Below, piece after piece: positions 33,753 through 42,301 of a DNA stretch of 64,000 nt. The stretch covers positions 62,001 to 126,000 of the forward strand of contig NZ_JAELVM010000003.1 of NCBI RefSeq assembly GCF_016745235.1, read 5' to 3'. The position numbers were made by a program, and so were the translations under genes. The notes under the pieces are model-generated. The model saw nothing but the letters and a program-made list of their open reading frames with translations, searched no databases and was not told the DNA's origin. This DNA comes from Chryseobacterium endalhagicum (lineage in GTDB: Bacteria > Bacteroidota > Bacteroidia > Flavobacteriales > Weeksellaceae). Position 1 is the first letter of the stretch, and each line of letters starts with the position of its first letter.

Positions 33753-35132
33753 TTAAAACTCATTGATCATCACATAAAAGTGACCGGAATACAGGCTTGC
33801 CGTACTTCCTGAGACATTGGTAAGATTGATGGTAACACCTGAAGTGGAAGTCATCCTTGGATTGGAAATAGAGAAAGAAGTATTACCCGCAAAATCTCCG
33901 GCAGGAGAAACAACGATTGCTGCTCTTGTAGAACCGGGCTGTATATTGGCAGGAATTGAAATTTCCATAGTCACGGATTTTCCCGGCTCCAGGTTGTATA
34001 CAGAAACTGAAGGCCATGCTTCAAAACTGATCTGATTTTTCTGTACGCTCCCCTTTTCACCCAGTTTATAAGATCCGTTTACATCCAGTTTGGCAGAAAC
34101 ATTCGGTGCTTCTGTCCCGATTCCGATATTGGCATTATTATTCCCGATTACAATGGCATTCGCCTGTGAAGTTGCTGCTCCATACCCTACTGCTGTGGAA
34201 AACTGACCCAATGCATTGGCCCCCGATCCTATAGCCGTTGAATTCTGGTTGTTGGTTAAAGCATTATATCCTATTGCTGTTTCGCTGTTAGAAGATGTTT
34301 TTGCATTGTACCCTGCAGCTACCGACTGAAATCCTGAAGCTATTGAGTTTTTCCCCAAGGCCGTTGCATCATTCGTTGTTGTTTTTGCATTATATCCTAC
34401 TGCAATGGATTGAAAACCTGATGCTTCCGCATTATTTCCTATAGCTGTCGCTTCATTCACCGTTACTTTGGCATTAAATCCTACTGCCGTTGACTGATAT
34501 CCGGATATTTTTGAATTCGCTCCCAATGCGACGGATTCATTGGCTGTAACGGAAGTATTGGTTCCAATGGCAATTCCCTGATAAGCACTGCTTGAATTTC
34601 CCAGAGCAATCCCGTTTTGAGCTGCATTAGCCGCCGTCCCGAAACTGATTGAATTATTCACTCCCAATCTTCCTACCGCGGTAGAATTTACTTTAAAAAC
34701 AAGATCATCGGAAGTATTGGTTCCCAAAGAAAGATTCGTATTGGCCCCTCCAGAGTTACCGCTGTTTGTTGCAGAATTATTCCATACGGCCAATGGCGCA
34801 ACACTTCCCCCGCTTGTTCCGTTTCCACTGCTTGCTGTAGTTACAGAAAGCATATTCCATTTCCCTTTATTCCAGTAATAAAAACCAGTCTCAGCTAAAG
34901 TTCCTGTGCCATTATTCCAGACCATTAGTCCTTCAGCCGCATTTTGAATCGTGGTCTGGTCTGTGGATGATGCCAGGGCAATGCTCGGGAGAAGCACTCC
35001 TTTGTTTTTAGAAGCCACCTGCAGCATAGCTGAGGGATCCGGCGAAGATATTCCAATCCCCACCTGTGCGTGAATAAAATTATTAAATAAGAAAATAGAA
35101 AGAAAAAGCTTAAGTCCGAAATTGCTATGCAT
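33753..35132 (-). CDS. Secreted YadA-head-repeat (left-handed beta-roll) protein
   Basis: 459 aa. Signal peptide ending NNFIHAQ, the Bacteroidota surface-protein start VGIGISSPDPSAMLQV, then about ten 14-residue YadA-head repeats (pattern AIGYNAxTSxxxS or AxGxNSxASGFQS) between roughly 165 and 350. This is followed by NANIGIGTEAPNVSAKLDVNGSY, shown in outline, and a beta-sandwich end. It lacks the trimeric coiled stalk and the outer membrane anchor of YadA, and I see no T9SS sorting domain. It may be secreted or held by another partner. Promoter box TATATTTGCA lies at 35167-35174. The ATG at 35132 is chosen over upstream in-frame codons without signal context. Confidence 0.83.
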   Translation of the reverse strand: MHSNFGLKLFLSIFLFNNFIHAQVGIGISSPDPSAMLQVASKNKGVLLPSIALASSTDQTTIQNAAEGLMVWNNGTGTLAETGFYYWNKGKWNMLSVTTASSGNGTSGGSVAPLAVWNNSATNSGNSGGANTNLSLGTNTSDDLVFKVNSTAVGRLGVNNSISFGTAANAAQNGIALGNSSSAYQGIAIGTNTSVTANESVALGANSKISGYQSTAVGFNAKVTVNEATAIGNNAEASGFQSIAVGYNAKTTTNDATALGKNSIASGFQSVAAGYNAKTSSNSETAIGYNALTNNQNSTAIGSGANALGQFSTAVGYGAATSQANAIVIGNNNANIGIGTEAPNVSAKLDVNGSYKLGEKGSVQKNQISFEAWPSVSVYNLEPGKSVTMEISIPANIQPGSTRAAIVVSPAGDFAGNTSFSISNPRMTSTSGVTINLTNVSGSTASLYSGHFYVMINEF

Positions 35133-35166
35133 CACCTGATTATTAATAGTGTATTTTTTGAGGCTG

Positions 35167-35174
35167 CAAATATA
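35167..35174 (-). promoter_or_regulatory. -7 box of YadA-head gene
   Basis: Minus-strand TATATTTGCA, 34 bases before the ATG at 35132. Confidence 0.5.
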
Positions 35175-35399
35175 CAAATATTTAACAAAACACCATATTT
35201 TTTATTAAAAGCATAAAATATACACTTATTAGTGATTAAATCGCCGTCTAATCACCATTAAATGAAACATTTTTATCTGAAAAAACACACGAAAAGCCTT
35301 TCAGAACGCTATCAATAGGTACTCCAAAATTCAAAACAAGTATATATGATTACATAATTTATAAAAAATATCACATAAAACTGAATAAAACAAAACGGA

Positions 35400-35957
35400 T
35401 TACTTTCTGGTGAAACAGCTTTTTATATGATCATTCACCAGTCCGGTTGCCTGCATATGGGCATAAACTACGGTGGATCCCATAAATTTAAAGCCTCTTT
35501 TCTTAAGATCTGCTGCCAGGGCATCTGAAATTTCTGTAGTGGCCGGAACATCACCCAAGGTCTGGGGCTTATTATCTATCGGTTTTCCTTTTACAAAACC
35601 CCAGATATATGTAGAGAAGCTCCCAAACTCTTTCTGCACTTCCTGGAATTTCTGTGCGTTGTTTACTGTTGCTTTTACTTTAAGCCTGTTTCTGATAATT
35701 CCAGGGTCGTTCATAAGCCCCTCAATTTTATCATCAGTATACAGCGCAATTTTTTTATAATTAAAATCATCAAAGGCTTTTCTGAAGTTCTCTCTTTTGG
35801 AAAGGATGGTATACCAGCTCAGTCCGGCCTGAAAGCTTTCAAGAATAAGAAATTCAAAAATAGTCTCATCATCATATACAGGTCTTCCCCATTCTTCATC
35901 ATGGTATTTTCTATAAAGGTCATCTTTTTCGCACCAGCCGCAGCGTATTTTTTCCAT
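35400..35957 (-). CDS. tag: DNA-3-methyladenine glycosylase I
   Basis: 185 aa, normal Tag length. Base-excision repair glycosylase removing 3-methyladenine. The N-terminal zinc ligands begin with CGWC, followed by YHDEEWGRPVYDD, the catalytic/aromatic segment ESFQAGLSWYTILSKRENFRKAF and GFVKGKPI. The C-terminal zinc histidine and cysteine lie in NDHIKSC. The start codon follows the divergent intergenic region. Single gene. Confidence 0.95.
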   Translation of the reverse strand: MEKIRCGWCEKDDLYRKYHDEEWGRPVYDDETIFEFLILESFQAGLSWYTILSKRENFRKAFDDFNYKKIALYTDDKIEGLMNDPGIIRNRLKVKATVNNAQKFQEVQKEFGSFSTYIWGFVKGKPIDNKPQTLGDVPATTEISDALAADLKKRGFKFMGSTVVYAHMQATGLVNDHIKSCFTRK

Positions 35958-36092
35958 GGCAATACATTTTATATTAAAGGTACCACGATTTAGAAAAGTA
36001 TAACAAAAGATTAAGAAAAGTTTAACAGGAGCCTGTAATTTTAGGAATGGTTCTTGTTTAATTACTGGTACAACACAATAAAATATTACATT

Positions 36093-36392
36093 ATGAACAA
36101 TTCAGAATACAACAAAGCGGAAGATGCAGTAAACAACACAGAGAACTCTTTAAAAAATGCAGCAGACAATGCAAAATGGAAAATAGAGGATCTGGCCCAA
36201 AAAGCAAAGGACTACATCAACGAGAAAAGGGATAATGACCAGGAGGCAAATCAGGAAGACTGGTTTGAAAAGGTAAAAAACAACGCTTCTGACGCCTGGG
36301 ATGATATTAAAGATAAGGCGAATGAAGCCTGGGAAAAAACCAAAGATGCAGCGGAAGATGTAAAGGCAGAATGGAATAAGAAAACCAATTAA
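36093..36392 (+). CDS. Small acidic helical protein (LEA/CsbD-like stress protein)
   Basis: 99 aa. No signal peptide. The sequence is almost entirely charged amphipathic helix with roughly 11-residue repeats (KNAADNAKWKIEDLAQKAKDY, DAWDDIKDKANEAWEKTKDAAEDVK in outline), resembling LEA-type or CsbD/YtxH-like bacterial stress proteins. Such proteins protect membranes or other proteins during desiccation or osmotic stress; the role here is inferred from composition. The ATG at 36093 is preceded by an A/T-rich leader and separates the real start from an earlier in-frame non-ATG codon. The hairpin at 36420-36454 ends the gene. Confidence 0.78.
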   Translation: MNNSEYNKAEDAVNNTENSLKNAADNAKWKIEDLAQKAKDYINEKRDNDQEANQEDWFEKVKNNASDAWDDIKDKANEAWEKTKDAAEDVKAEWNKKTN

Positions 36393-36419
36393 AATTTCAG
36401 TCGTATAAATATTTTCAAG

Positions 36420-36454
36420 AAAATGGAGTCTTAAATCAATAAGGCTCCATTTTT
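36420..36454 (+). terminator. Terminator after LEA-like gene
   Basis: AAAATGGAG/CTCCATTTT with an internal loop, then T-run. Confidence 0.6.
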
Positions 36455-36480
36455 ATGATGTCCCAAACGCAAATTATTGC

Positions 36481-36488
36481 TACATTTG
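36481..36488 (+). promoter_or_regulatory. -7 box of fabI
   Basis: Perfect TACATTTG 24 bases before the fabI ATG; no clear TTTG at the usual upstream spacing. Confidence 0.5.
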
Positions 36489-36512
36489 TATTTAAATAAA
36501 CATTAAAAAATT

Positions 36513-37322
36513 ATGTCATACGGTTTACTTAAAGGCAAAAAGGGAATTATTTTTGGAGCCCTTAATGAGCAATCAATCGCATGGAAAGTTGCAGAAAGAT
36601 GTCATGAGGAAGGTGCTGAATTTATCTTATCAAATGCCCCTATTGCTTTGAGAATGGGAGAACTTAATGGTTTAGCAGAAAAAACAGGTTCTGAGGTGAT
36701 CGCTGCAGATGCTACCTCTATTGAAGATCTTGAAAAACTTTTTGATGCCGCTGTTGCAAAATTTGGAAAAATCGACTTTATCCTTCACTCTATCGGAATG
36801 TCTATCAACGTTAGAAAAGGGAAACATTATACAGAAATGAATTATGACTGGTTGGAAAAAGGTTGGGATATTTCAGCTGTTTCTTTCCATAAAGTAATGC
36901 GTGTGGCCTGGGAAAAAGACTGTATGAATGAGTGGGGAAGCATTTTGGCGCTTACTTATATTGCCGCTCAGAGAACGTTCCCTGATTATAATGATATGTC
37001 TGATAACAAAGCTTATCTGGAAAGCATCGCAAGAACTTTCGGAAACTACTGGGGAGAAAGAAAAGTACGTGTAAACACGGTTTCCCAGTCTCCAACAATG
37101 ACCACTGCAGGAAGCGGTGTGAAAGGTTTCGGAGGATTCCTGGGTTATGCTGAAGATATGTCTCCGCTTGGAAATGCTACAGCTTTAGAGTGTGCAGACT
37201 ACTGCGTTACTCTTTTCTCTGATCTTACCAAGAAAGTAACAATGCAGAATCTTTTCCATGACGGTGGATTCAGCAGTTCAGGAGTTACTCAGAAAGTAAT
37301 CGGTAAATATGATGTTGAATAA
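36513..37322 (+). CDS. fabI: Enoyl-[acyl-carrier-protein] reductase
   Basis: 269 aa. Last reductive step of type II fatty acid elongation, using NAD(P)H. The atypical SDR nucleotide motif GALNEQSIAW is near residue 15, LHSIGM near 91, and the catalytic tyrosine/lysine pair is Y159-x6-K166, with a further tyrosine at Y149 (ALTYIAAQ). The substrate-loop region RVNTVSQSPTMTTAGSG matches FabI. It is the target family of triclosan-type inhibitors. A TACATTTG promoter box lies 24 bases before the start, so it is probably transcribed alone. Confidence 0.96.
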   Translation: MSYGLLKGKKGIIFGALNEQSIAWKVAERCHEEGAEFILSNAPIALRMGELNGLAEKTGSEVIAADATSIEDLEKLFDAAVAKFGKIDFILHSIGMSINVRKGKHYTEMNYDWLEKGWDISAVSFHKVMRVAWEKDCMNEWGSILALTYIAAQRTFPDYNDMSDNKAYLESIARTFGNYWGERKVRVNTVSQSPTMTTAGSGVKGFGGFLGYAEDMSPLGNATALECADYCVTLFSDLTKKVTMQNLFHDGGFSSSGVTQKVIGKYDVE

Positions 37323-37347
37323 CAGCATTTAAAATATTGCAAAAATA

Positions 37348-37376
37348 AACCGGCGGCCTCTTTGCGGCCGCCGGTT
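37348..37376 (-). terminator. Perfect 11-bp GC-rich hairpin between fabI and GH30
   Basis: AACCGGCGGCC/GGCCGCCGGTT with 7-base loop. The T-rich stretch is on the minus-strand side, so it suits the glucan locus rather than fabI. Confidence 0.6.
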
Positions 37377-37399
37377 CTATAAAAAAAAGTCAATATGAA

Positions 37400-37520
37400 G
37401 TTTAGATGTTGTAAGGAAGTTCGATGGAAGTTTTTGAAGTCAAAAAAACAATGATAACCCGGTTTTATTATTCTAAGGACTGTTTTTCATATTATAACTG
37501 ACAGTAACTTCCCGCTTCTC
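37400..37520. repeat. MITE-like repeat, copy C
   Basis: GGAAGTTCGATGGAAG on the left and CTGACAGTAACTTCC on the right (inverse of the GGAAGTTACTATCAG motif of copy A). Lies between fabI and the PUL end. Confidence 0.5.
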
Positions 37521-37534
37521 TCAATAATTTAATC

Positions 37535-38974
37535 CTATAAAATCACCGTCTGAATTGAATGGGCCGGCGCAGATAATTTAGCAGACATTCCTTCAATCCA
37601 TAAATTGGTTTCGATATCATTTTCAGAATCATTCATAATTACGGTAACCAGCTGACCGTTTTCATTCATGAAGGTTGTGGATGTCAAAGCTGCTCTGTTG
37701 GAAGAGGTTCCTATCCTTTGTGCATTCGGTTTAATGAATTTTGAAACGTGGCCTACATAATAATATTCGTAGGTATAATGCACTTCTCCGGTTTTGGTAT
37801 CTGCAATAATGGGTGCAAAGCAAAAATTCCCTACGTGGTTGGGTCCTCCGGTCTCGTCCAATAGTACATTCCAGTCTGTCCATAAAGCAGTTCCTTTATT
37901 GAAATCATTCAGCATATTTCTACCGTAAAGCTCTCCTAAGCTGACATCATAAATTCCTGACATTTTGAACTGCTCTTTACACCCTTCGGTAAAGGCAAGG
38001 AACTTATCGGGGAAAGCTTTCTGTGTTTCTGATAAATTATCGAAAAGCTGGGTTTTATTATTCCAGGTTTCATACCAGTGATAGCCGATTCCGTGGGCAT
38101 ATTTTGACGTTTCCGGATCACTTAATGTAGTCGTTGCTCTCTGATAGATCAGATCTCTGTTGTGATCCCAGATCATTACTTTTTTGTCTTTGTAACCGTT
38201 TTTCCAAAGGGTTGGACCTAAATTATTCTTAAGAAACTCTCCTTCTTCCTCTGCGGAATAAATACAGGATTCCCAGGTTTGTGTGGCCATAGGCTCATTC
38301 TGTACGGTCAGTCCCCAGATGTTGATGCCTCTTTTTTCATACTCTTTGATGAATCTGATATAATAATCTGCCCAGGTTTGGTAATACTGGTTTTCCAGCC
38401 TTCCTCCTTTATACAGGCTTTTATTTGATTTCATCCATGCCGGAGGACTCCAGGGGGAAAAATAGAAGGTAAAATCTTTCCCGATGGCTTTCTGAGCTTC
38501 TTTGATCATGGGAATCTTATACTTTTCGTCGTGGGCAATATTGAAAGTCTTTAAAGCTGTATCATTATCTTCCACATAAGTATAGGAATCGCTGGAGAAA
38601 TCGCAGGAATTCATATTGGTACGGACTACCGTGTAACCCAGCCCGTTTTTTCCAAAGTAAGCCTCAAGGATTTCTTTTTGTTTATCCTTCGGCATTTTAT
38701 AGAAGGTTTCAGCAGAAGCATCGGTGATGGCCCCGCCTATTCCAATCAGCTTCTGGTATTTAAAATCCGGATCCACGAAGATACAGGCATCCGTTTCTTT
38801 CGGCTGTCCGAATTTCTCAAACTTAACCGTTCCTTTATCAACCATTTTTTCGTTGGTTTTGGAATGGGTAAGAATCACTTTTCCGGTTTTTCCTGCATTT
38901 TTTTTCCAGTAGTTCTGTGCATTGGCATTCAAAAACACGCCTACCGTCAGACAACTCACAATTAGTTTTTTCAT
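37535..38974 (-). CDS. Glycoside hydrolase family 30 (beta-1,6-glucanase/glucosylceramidase-like)
   Basis: 479 aa, with signal peptide ending LNANAQ. GH30 (beta/alpha)8 barrel with beta-sandwich: GIGGAITDASAE near residue 78, YFSPWSPPAWMKSN, acid/base E227 in VQNEPMA, nucleophile E330 in FTEGCKEQ, and the beta-sandwich completes with NAQRIGTSS and VIMNDSENDIETN. In this locus the most likely activity is hydrolysis of beta-1,6-linked glucose side chains. It is the last gene of the locus, 42 bp after GH16. Soluble or periplasmic, unlike the lipoprotein GH30 at 42302. Confidence 0.92.
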   Translation of the reverse strand: MKKLIVSCLTVGVFLNANAQNYWKKNAGKTGKVILTHSKTNEKMVDKGTVKFEKFGQPKETDACIFVDPDFKYQKLIGIGGAITDASAETFYKMPKDKQKEILEAYFGKNGLGYTVVRTNMNSCDFSSDSYTYVEDNDTALKTFNIAHDEKYKIPMIKEAQKAIGKDFTFYFSPWSPPAWMKSNKSLYKGGRLENQYYQTWADYYIRFIKEYEKRGINIWGLTVQNEPMATQTWESCIYSAEEEGEFLKNNLGPTLWKNGYKDKKVMIWDHNRDLIYQRATTTLSDPETSKYAHGIGYHWYETWNNKTQLFDNLSETQKAFPDKFLAFTEGCKEQFKMSGIYDVSLGELYGRNMLNDFNKGTALWTDWNVLLDETGGPNHVGNFCFAPIIADTKTGEVHYTYEYYYVGHVSKFIKPNAQRIGTSSNRAALTSTTFMNENGQLVTVIMNDSENDIETNLWIEGMSAKLSAPAHSIQTVIL

Positions 38975-39016
38975 AATTTTTTCTTTCTGTTTTTGGACGA
39001 AACCGTCCTCTCTTCA

Positions 39017-39826
39017 TTATTTATTTTGATAAACCCTTACATAATCTATATAATACTTCTGCGGAAAAACAGCATCATCTATTCCTTCTTTTCCGCCCCA
39101 AAAACCACCTACCGCCAGATTTAAAATAATAAAATAAGGCTGGTCAAAAGGCCATGATTCATAGGTTTTCTCTTTATTTTCATAAGTAAAAAACTTCAGC
39201 CCGTCAATATAGACATCAATTTTCTCCGGTGTCCAGTCAGCTTTGTACACATGGAATTTTTCACTCACATCTTTCACGATCAGCGTATCCGTTTTCTGGG
39301 TTCCCTGAATATGATTGTATTTTTTGGTGTGAACGGAAGCATGTACATATCCCTGATTAAAACCCACATGCTCCATGATATCCAGTTCGCCGTCATCCGG
39401 CCATTCTTTCATATTTTCACTCATCATCCAGATAGCGGGCCAGGTTCCACGGCCTTTAGGAAGCTTCGCCCTGACTTCAACGGTTCCATACTGAAAAGAA
39501 AATTTTCCTCTGGTTAAAAGTCTTGCAGAAGTGTATTTATTCTCTTCCCAGTTTTCTTTTTTCGCTTCAATGACCAGATTTCCATTTTCCATTCTGGCAT
39601 TCTCCAATCTGTTCTCTGTATAAAACTGAGCTTCGTTGTTGCCATAACCGCCTCCGCCTACATCATAGTTCCATTTTTTTGAATCAGGAAGTCCGGTGCC
39701 GTTAAATTCGTCACTCCAGATCAGCTTTTTTCCAGAAATCTGTTGGTTTGAAGCACAGTTTATCACAGAAAAGGCTAGAATTCCTGCGGTACAGAGTTGG
39801 GTAATATGTAGGAATCTGATTTTCAT
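39017..39826 (-). CDS. Glycoside hydrolase family 16 lipoprotein (endo-beta-1,3-glucanase/laminarinase)
   Basis: 269 aa. Lipobox SVINC with C24, so probably anchored to the outer membrane. Family 16 jelly roll: WSDEFNGTGLPDSKKWN, TENRLENARMENGNLVIEAKKE, catalytic block ELDIMEHVG with nucleophile E147 and acid/base E152, and YIDGLKFFTYENKEKT with YVRVYQNK at the end. The ELDIME-type loop favours laminarinase-like activity. Its 243-bp upstream gap holds a series of GGGCTAAAGCCC-type hairpins separating it from the GH3 gene. Confidence 0.94.
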   Translation of the reverse strand: MKIRFLHITQLCTAGILAFSVINCASNQQISGKKLIWSDEFNGTGLPDSKKWNYDVGGGGYGNNEAQFYTENRLENARMENGNLVIEAKKENWEENKYTSARLLTRGKFSFQYGTVEVRAKLPKGRGTWPAIWMMSENMKEWPDDGELDIMEHVGFNQGYVHASVHTKKYNHIQGTQKTDTLIVKDVSEKFHVYKADWTPEKIDVYIDGLKFFTYENKEKTYESWPFDQPYFIILNLAVGGFWGGKEGIDDAVFPQKYYIDYVRVYQNK

Positions 39827-39851
39827 GAATGATAGTTTATGATTAGGTTTT

Positions 39852-40064
39852 GGCTAAAGCCGTTTTATTTTTTGGTTTACATGGAGTTGGGCTAAAAAGC
39901 CCAACCCTATTGAATGGTTTTGTTTTTTGTTTTGACCGGGCTAAAGCCCGGCTCTATTGAATATTTTCGTGTTCTATTCAATTCTGAGCTTTGAATCATG
40001 TTTAATCTTATTGTTCAAAGTTTTGTTTTTTTGTTTCGGGCTGGGCTAAAGCCCAGCCCGAAAC
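39852..40064. repeat. Array of GGGCTAAAGCCC-type hairpins
   Basis: Four hairpins: 39852-39861, 39886-39905, 39936-39951 and 40033-40064 (the last with a perfect 14-bp stem). The middle ones are followed by CTATTGAAT. Between GH3 and GH16 genes. Confidence 0.75.
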
Positions 40065-40069
40065 ATTTT

Positions 40070-42292
40070 TTACTTCGTCCAGGTAATTCTTTTCGTCTGT
40101 ACATCCTGGGAATTGGTTCCGATCATAATGTCAAAATCCCCGCTTTCCCAGTCGAAATTCAGTTCATCGTCGAAGAATTTCAGGTCTTCGGGAGTCAGTT
40201 TAAAATCTACCTTTCTGCTTTCTCCTTTTTTGATCAATATTTTCTGGAAACCTTTCAGCTCCTTTACAGGTCTTACTACTTTTCCGAAAAGATCTCTGAT
40301 ATACAGCTGAACGACTTCCTCACCGTCATATTTTCCGGTATTGGAAACCGTCACACTGATATTTAAAGTCTGATTTCCTTTAAGATTTGACGAACTTAAT
40401 GCCATATCAGAATATTTAAAATCTGTATAGCTCAGTCCATAGCCAAACGGAAACTTCGGATCATTGTCTAAATCAATATAGGCGGAAACATAATTTCTGT
40501 CGGTATTGTTTTTTGCAGGTCTTCCCGTATTGTAATGATTGTAATAAACCGGGATCTGGCCTTCCGTTCTTGGAAAGGTCATCGGAAGCTTTCCACCCGG
40601 ATTTACAGCTCCGAAGAGAACATCGGCAATAGAATTTCCGGCTTCGGTTCCCAGCCACCAGTTATACGTTATGGCAGGAATATGTTCTGCTGCCCAGTTA
40701 AAAATCAGAGGTCTTCCGGCGTTGACCATTAAAATGATTGGTTTTCCGGTCCTGGCAATTTCTTTCAGCAGATCTTCCTGTACGCCTGAGAAACCGATAC
40801 TGCTTCGGCTTTTAGCTTCACCACTCATGGCATGGCCTTCTCCCAAAGTCATAATCACAACATCTGCTTTTTTGGCGGTTTCTACAGCCTCTGCAAACAT
40901 AGATCTGTCCTGATCGTCTACGTTGCAGCCTTTTGCATATAATAAAGTTGAATTTTTATCCAGCTGATTCTTAATTCCGTCGAACTGGGAAACAATTCTC
41001 TGGTTATCATCTTTAAAAGCAATAGACCAGAAACCATGATTAGCAACAGTTTCCTTTCCGAAAGGCCCGATCAGAGCAACTGTCTTTACTGTTTTCGAAA
41101 GTGGAAGAATATTCCCCTGGTTTTTAAGAAGGACAATACTTTTAGAACCGAATTCTCTTCCGAATTTCCTGTTTTCCTGGTTATCGGTCTGTTCTTTCTG
41201 TCTTTTTTCGTTACTGAACCGGTAAGGATCATCGAAGAGTCCCATTTCGAATTTCTTTGCTAAGATTCTTCCTGCTGCATCATCCACGAATTTTACATCT
41301 ACTTTTCCTTCTTTAACCAATTTAGGCAGCTCAGCCATATAAACACGGCTCTCCATATCCATATCACTTCCTCCTAAAACGGCCTTTTCAGCGGCTTCGT
41401 TAGCATCTTTGGCATAACCGTGAGGAATCATTTCTCCTATACTTCCCCAGTCTGAAACCACAAAACCTTTATAGTTCCATTTTCCTTTCAGCAGGTCTCT
41501 CTGAATATATTGACTGGCAGTTGCCGGAATTCCGTTGATGTCATTGAATGAGTTCATGAATGTGGCCACTCCCGCTTCAGCTGCTGCTTTAAACGGAGGC
41601 AGATACGTTTCATTCAGCTGCCTGAGGCTCATATCTACAGAATTGTAATCTCTTCCGCCTACAGCCGCTCCGTAAGCCGCAAAATGCTTGGCACAGGCCA
41701 TCACCGCATCCAGACTCCCTAAACCTTTCCCCTGAAATCCTTTAATTCTTGCCAGACCAATCTGTGTTCCCAGATAAGTATCTTCACCGGAACCTTCCAT
41801 TACTCTGCCCCATCTAGGATCCCTGGCAATGTCTACCATTGGCGCAAATGTCCAGTGGATCCCGTATGCAGAAGCTTCTGTAGCAGCAATTCTTTCTGAT
41901 TTTTCTATCATTCCGAGATCCCAGCTTGCTGCCTGGCCTAAATTGACAGGAAAGGTAGTCCGGTAGCCATGAATGACATCCTGCCCAAACAGCAATGGAA
42001 TTTTCAGCCTTGACTGCTGGGCCAGTTTCTGGAAAGCTTTAGTCTCATCTGCACCTGCCACATTCAGCATGGAGCCTACTTTTCCTTTTTTTATTTCTTC
42101 TAAAACAGCTGCAGAATTGGATTTCTGAGGTCCCGTTGCATATTCAAACCCGCTGTACTGGACCATCTGTCCTACTTTTTCTTCCAATGTCATTTTAGAA
42201 AGCAGTTCTGCCACTTTCTGATCAACGGTTTTTTGTCCATAGACATGGGTACTTAATGCTGCAATGGCAAGTAAGAAATAAGCTCTTTTCAT
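40070..42292 (-). CDS. bglX: Glycoside hydrolase family 3 beta-glucosidase (BglX-like)
   Basis: 740 aa, periplasmic with signal peptide ending STHVYGQ. Removes terminal beta-linked glucose from oligosaccharides. The N-terminal TIM barrel begins with LLSKMTLEEKVGQM, has the substrate loop GQDVIHGYRTTFP and the nucleophile D281 in VVSDWGS. The alpha/beta sandwich domain contains KPIILMVNAGRPL and FPFGYGLSYTDF, and a C-terminal fibronectin-III-like domain ends the protein. It starts 9 bp after the GH30 lipoprotein gene, so both are on the same transcript. Confidence 0.94.
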   Translation of the reverse strand: MKRAYFLLAIAALSTHVYGQKTVDQKVAELLSKMTLEEKVGQMVQYSGFEYATGPQKSNSAAVLEEIKKGKVGSMLNVAGADETKAFQKLAQQSRLKIPLLFGQDVIHGYRTTFPVNLGQAASWDLGMIEKSERIAATEASAYGIHWTFAPMVDIARDPRWGRVMEGSGEDTYLGTQIGLARIKGFQGKGLGSLDAVMACAKHFAAYGAAVGGRDYNSVDMSLRQLNETYLPPFKAAAEAGVATFMNSFNDINGIPATASQYIQRDLLKGKWNYKGFVVSDWGSIGEMIPHGYAKDANEAAEKAVLGGSDMDMESRVYMAELPKLVKEGKVDVKFVDDAAGRILAKKFEMGLFDDPYRFSNEKRQKEQTDNQENRKFGREFGSKSIVLLKNQGNILPLSKTVKTVALIGPFGKETVANHGFWSIAFKDDNQRIVSQFDGIKNQLDKNSTLLYAKGCNVDDQDRSMFAEAVETAKKADVVIMTLGEGHAMSGEAKSRSSIGFSGVQEDLLKEIARTGKPIILMVNAGRPLIFNWAAEHIPAITYNWWLGTEAGNSIADVLFGAVNPGGKLPMTFPRTEGQIPVYYNHYNTGRPAKNNTDRNYVSAYIDLDNDPKFPFGYGLSYTDFKYSDMALSSSNLKGNQTLNISVTVSNTGKYDGEEVVQLYIRDLFGKVVRPVKELKGFQKILIKKGESRKVDFKLTPEDLKFFDDELNFDWESGDFDIMIGTNSQDVQTKRITWTK

Positions 42293-42301
42293 GATATAAA
42301 A

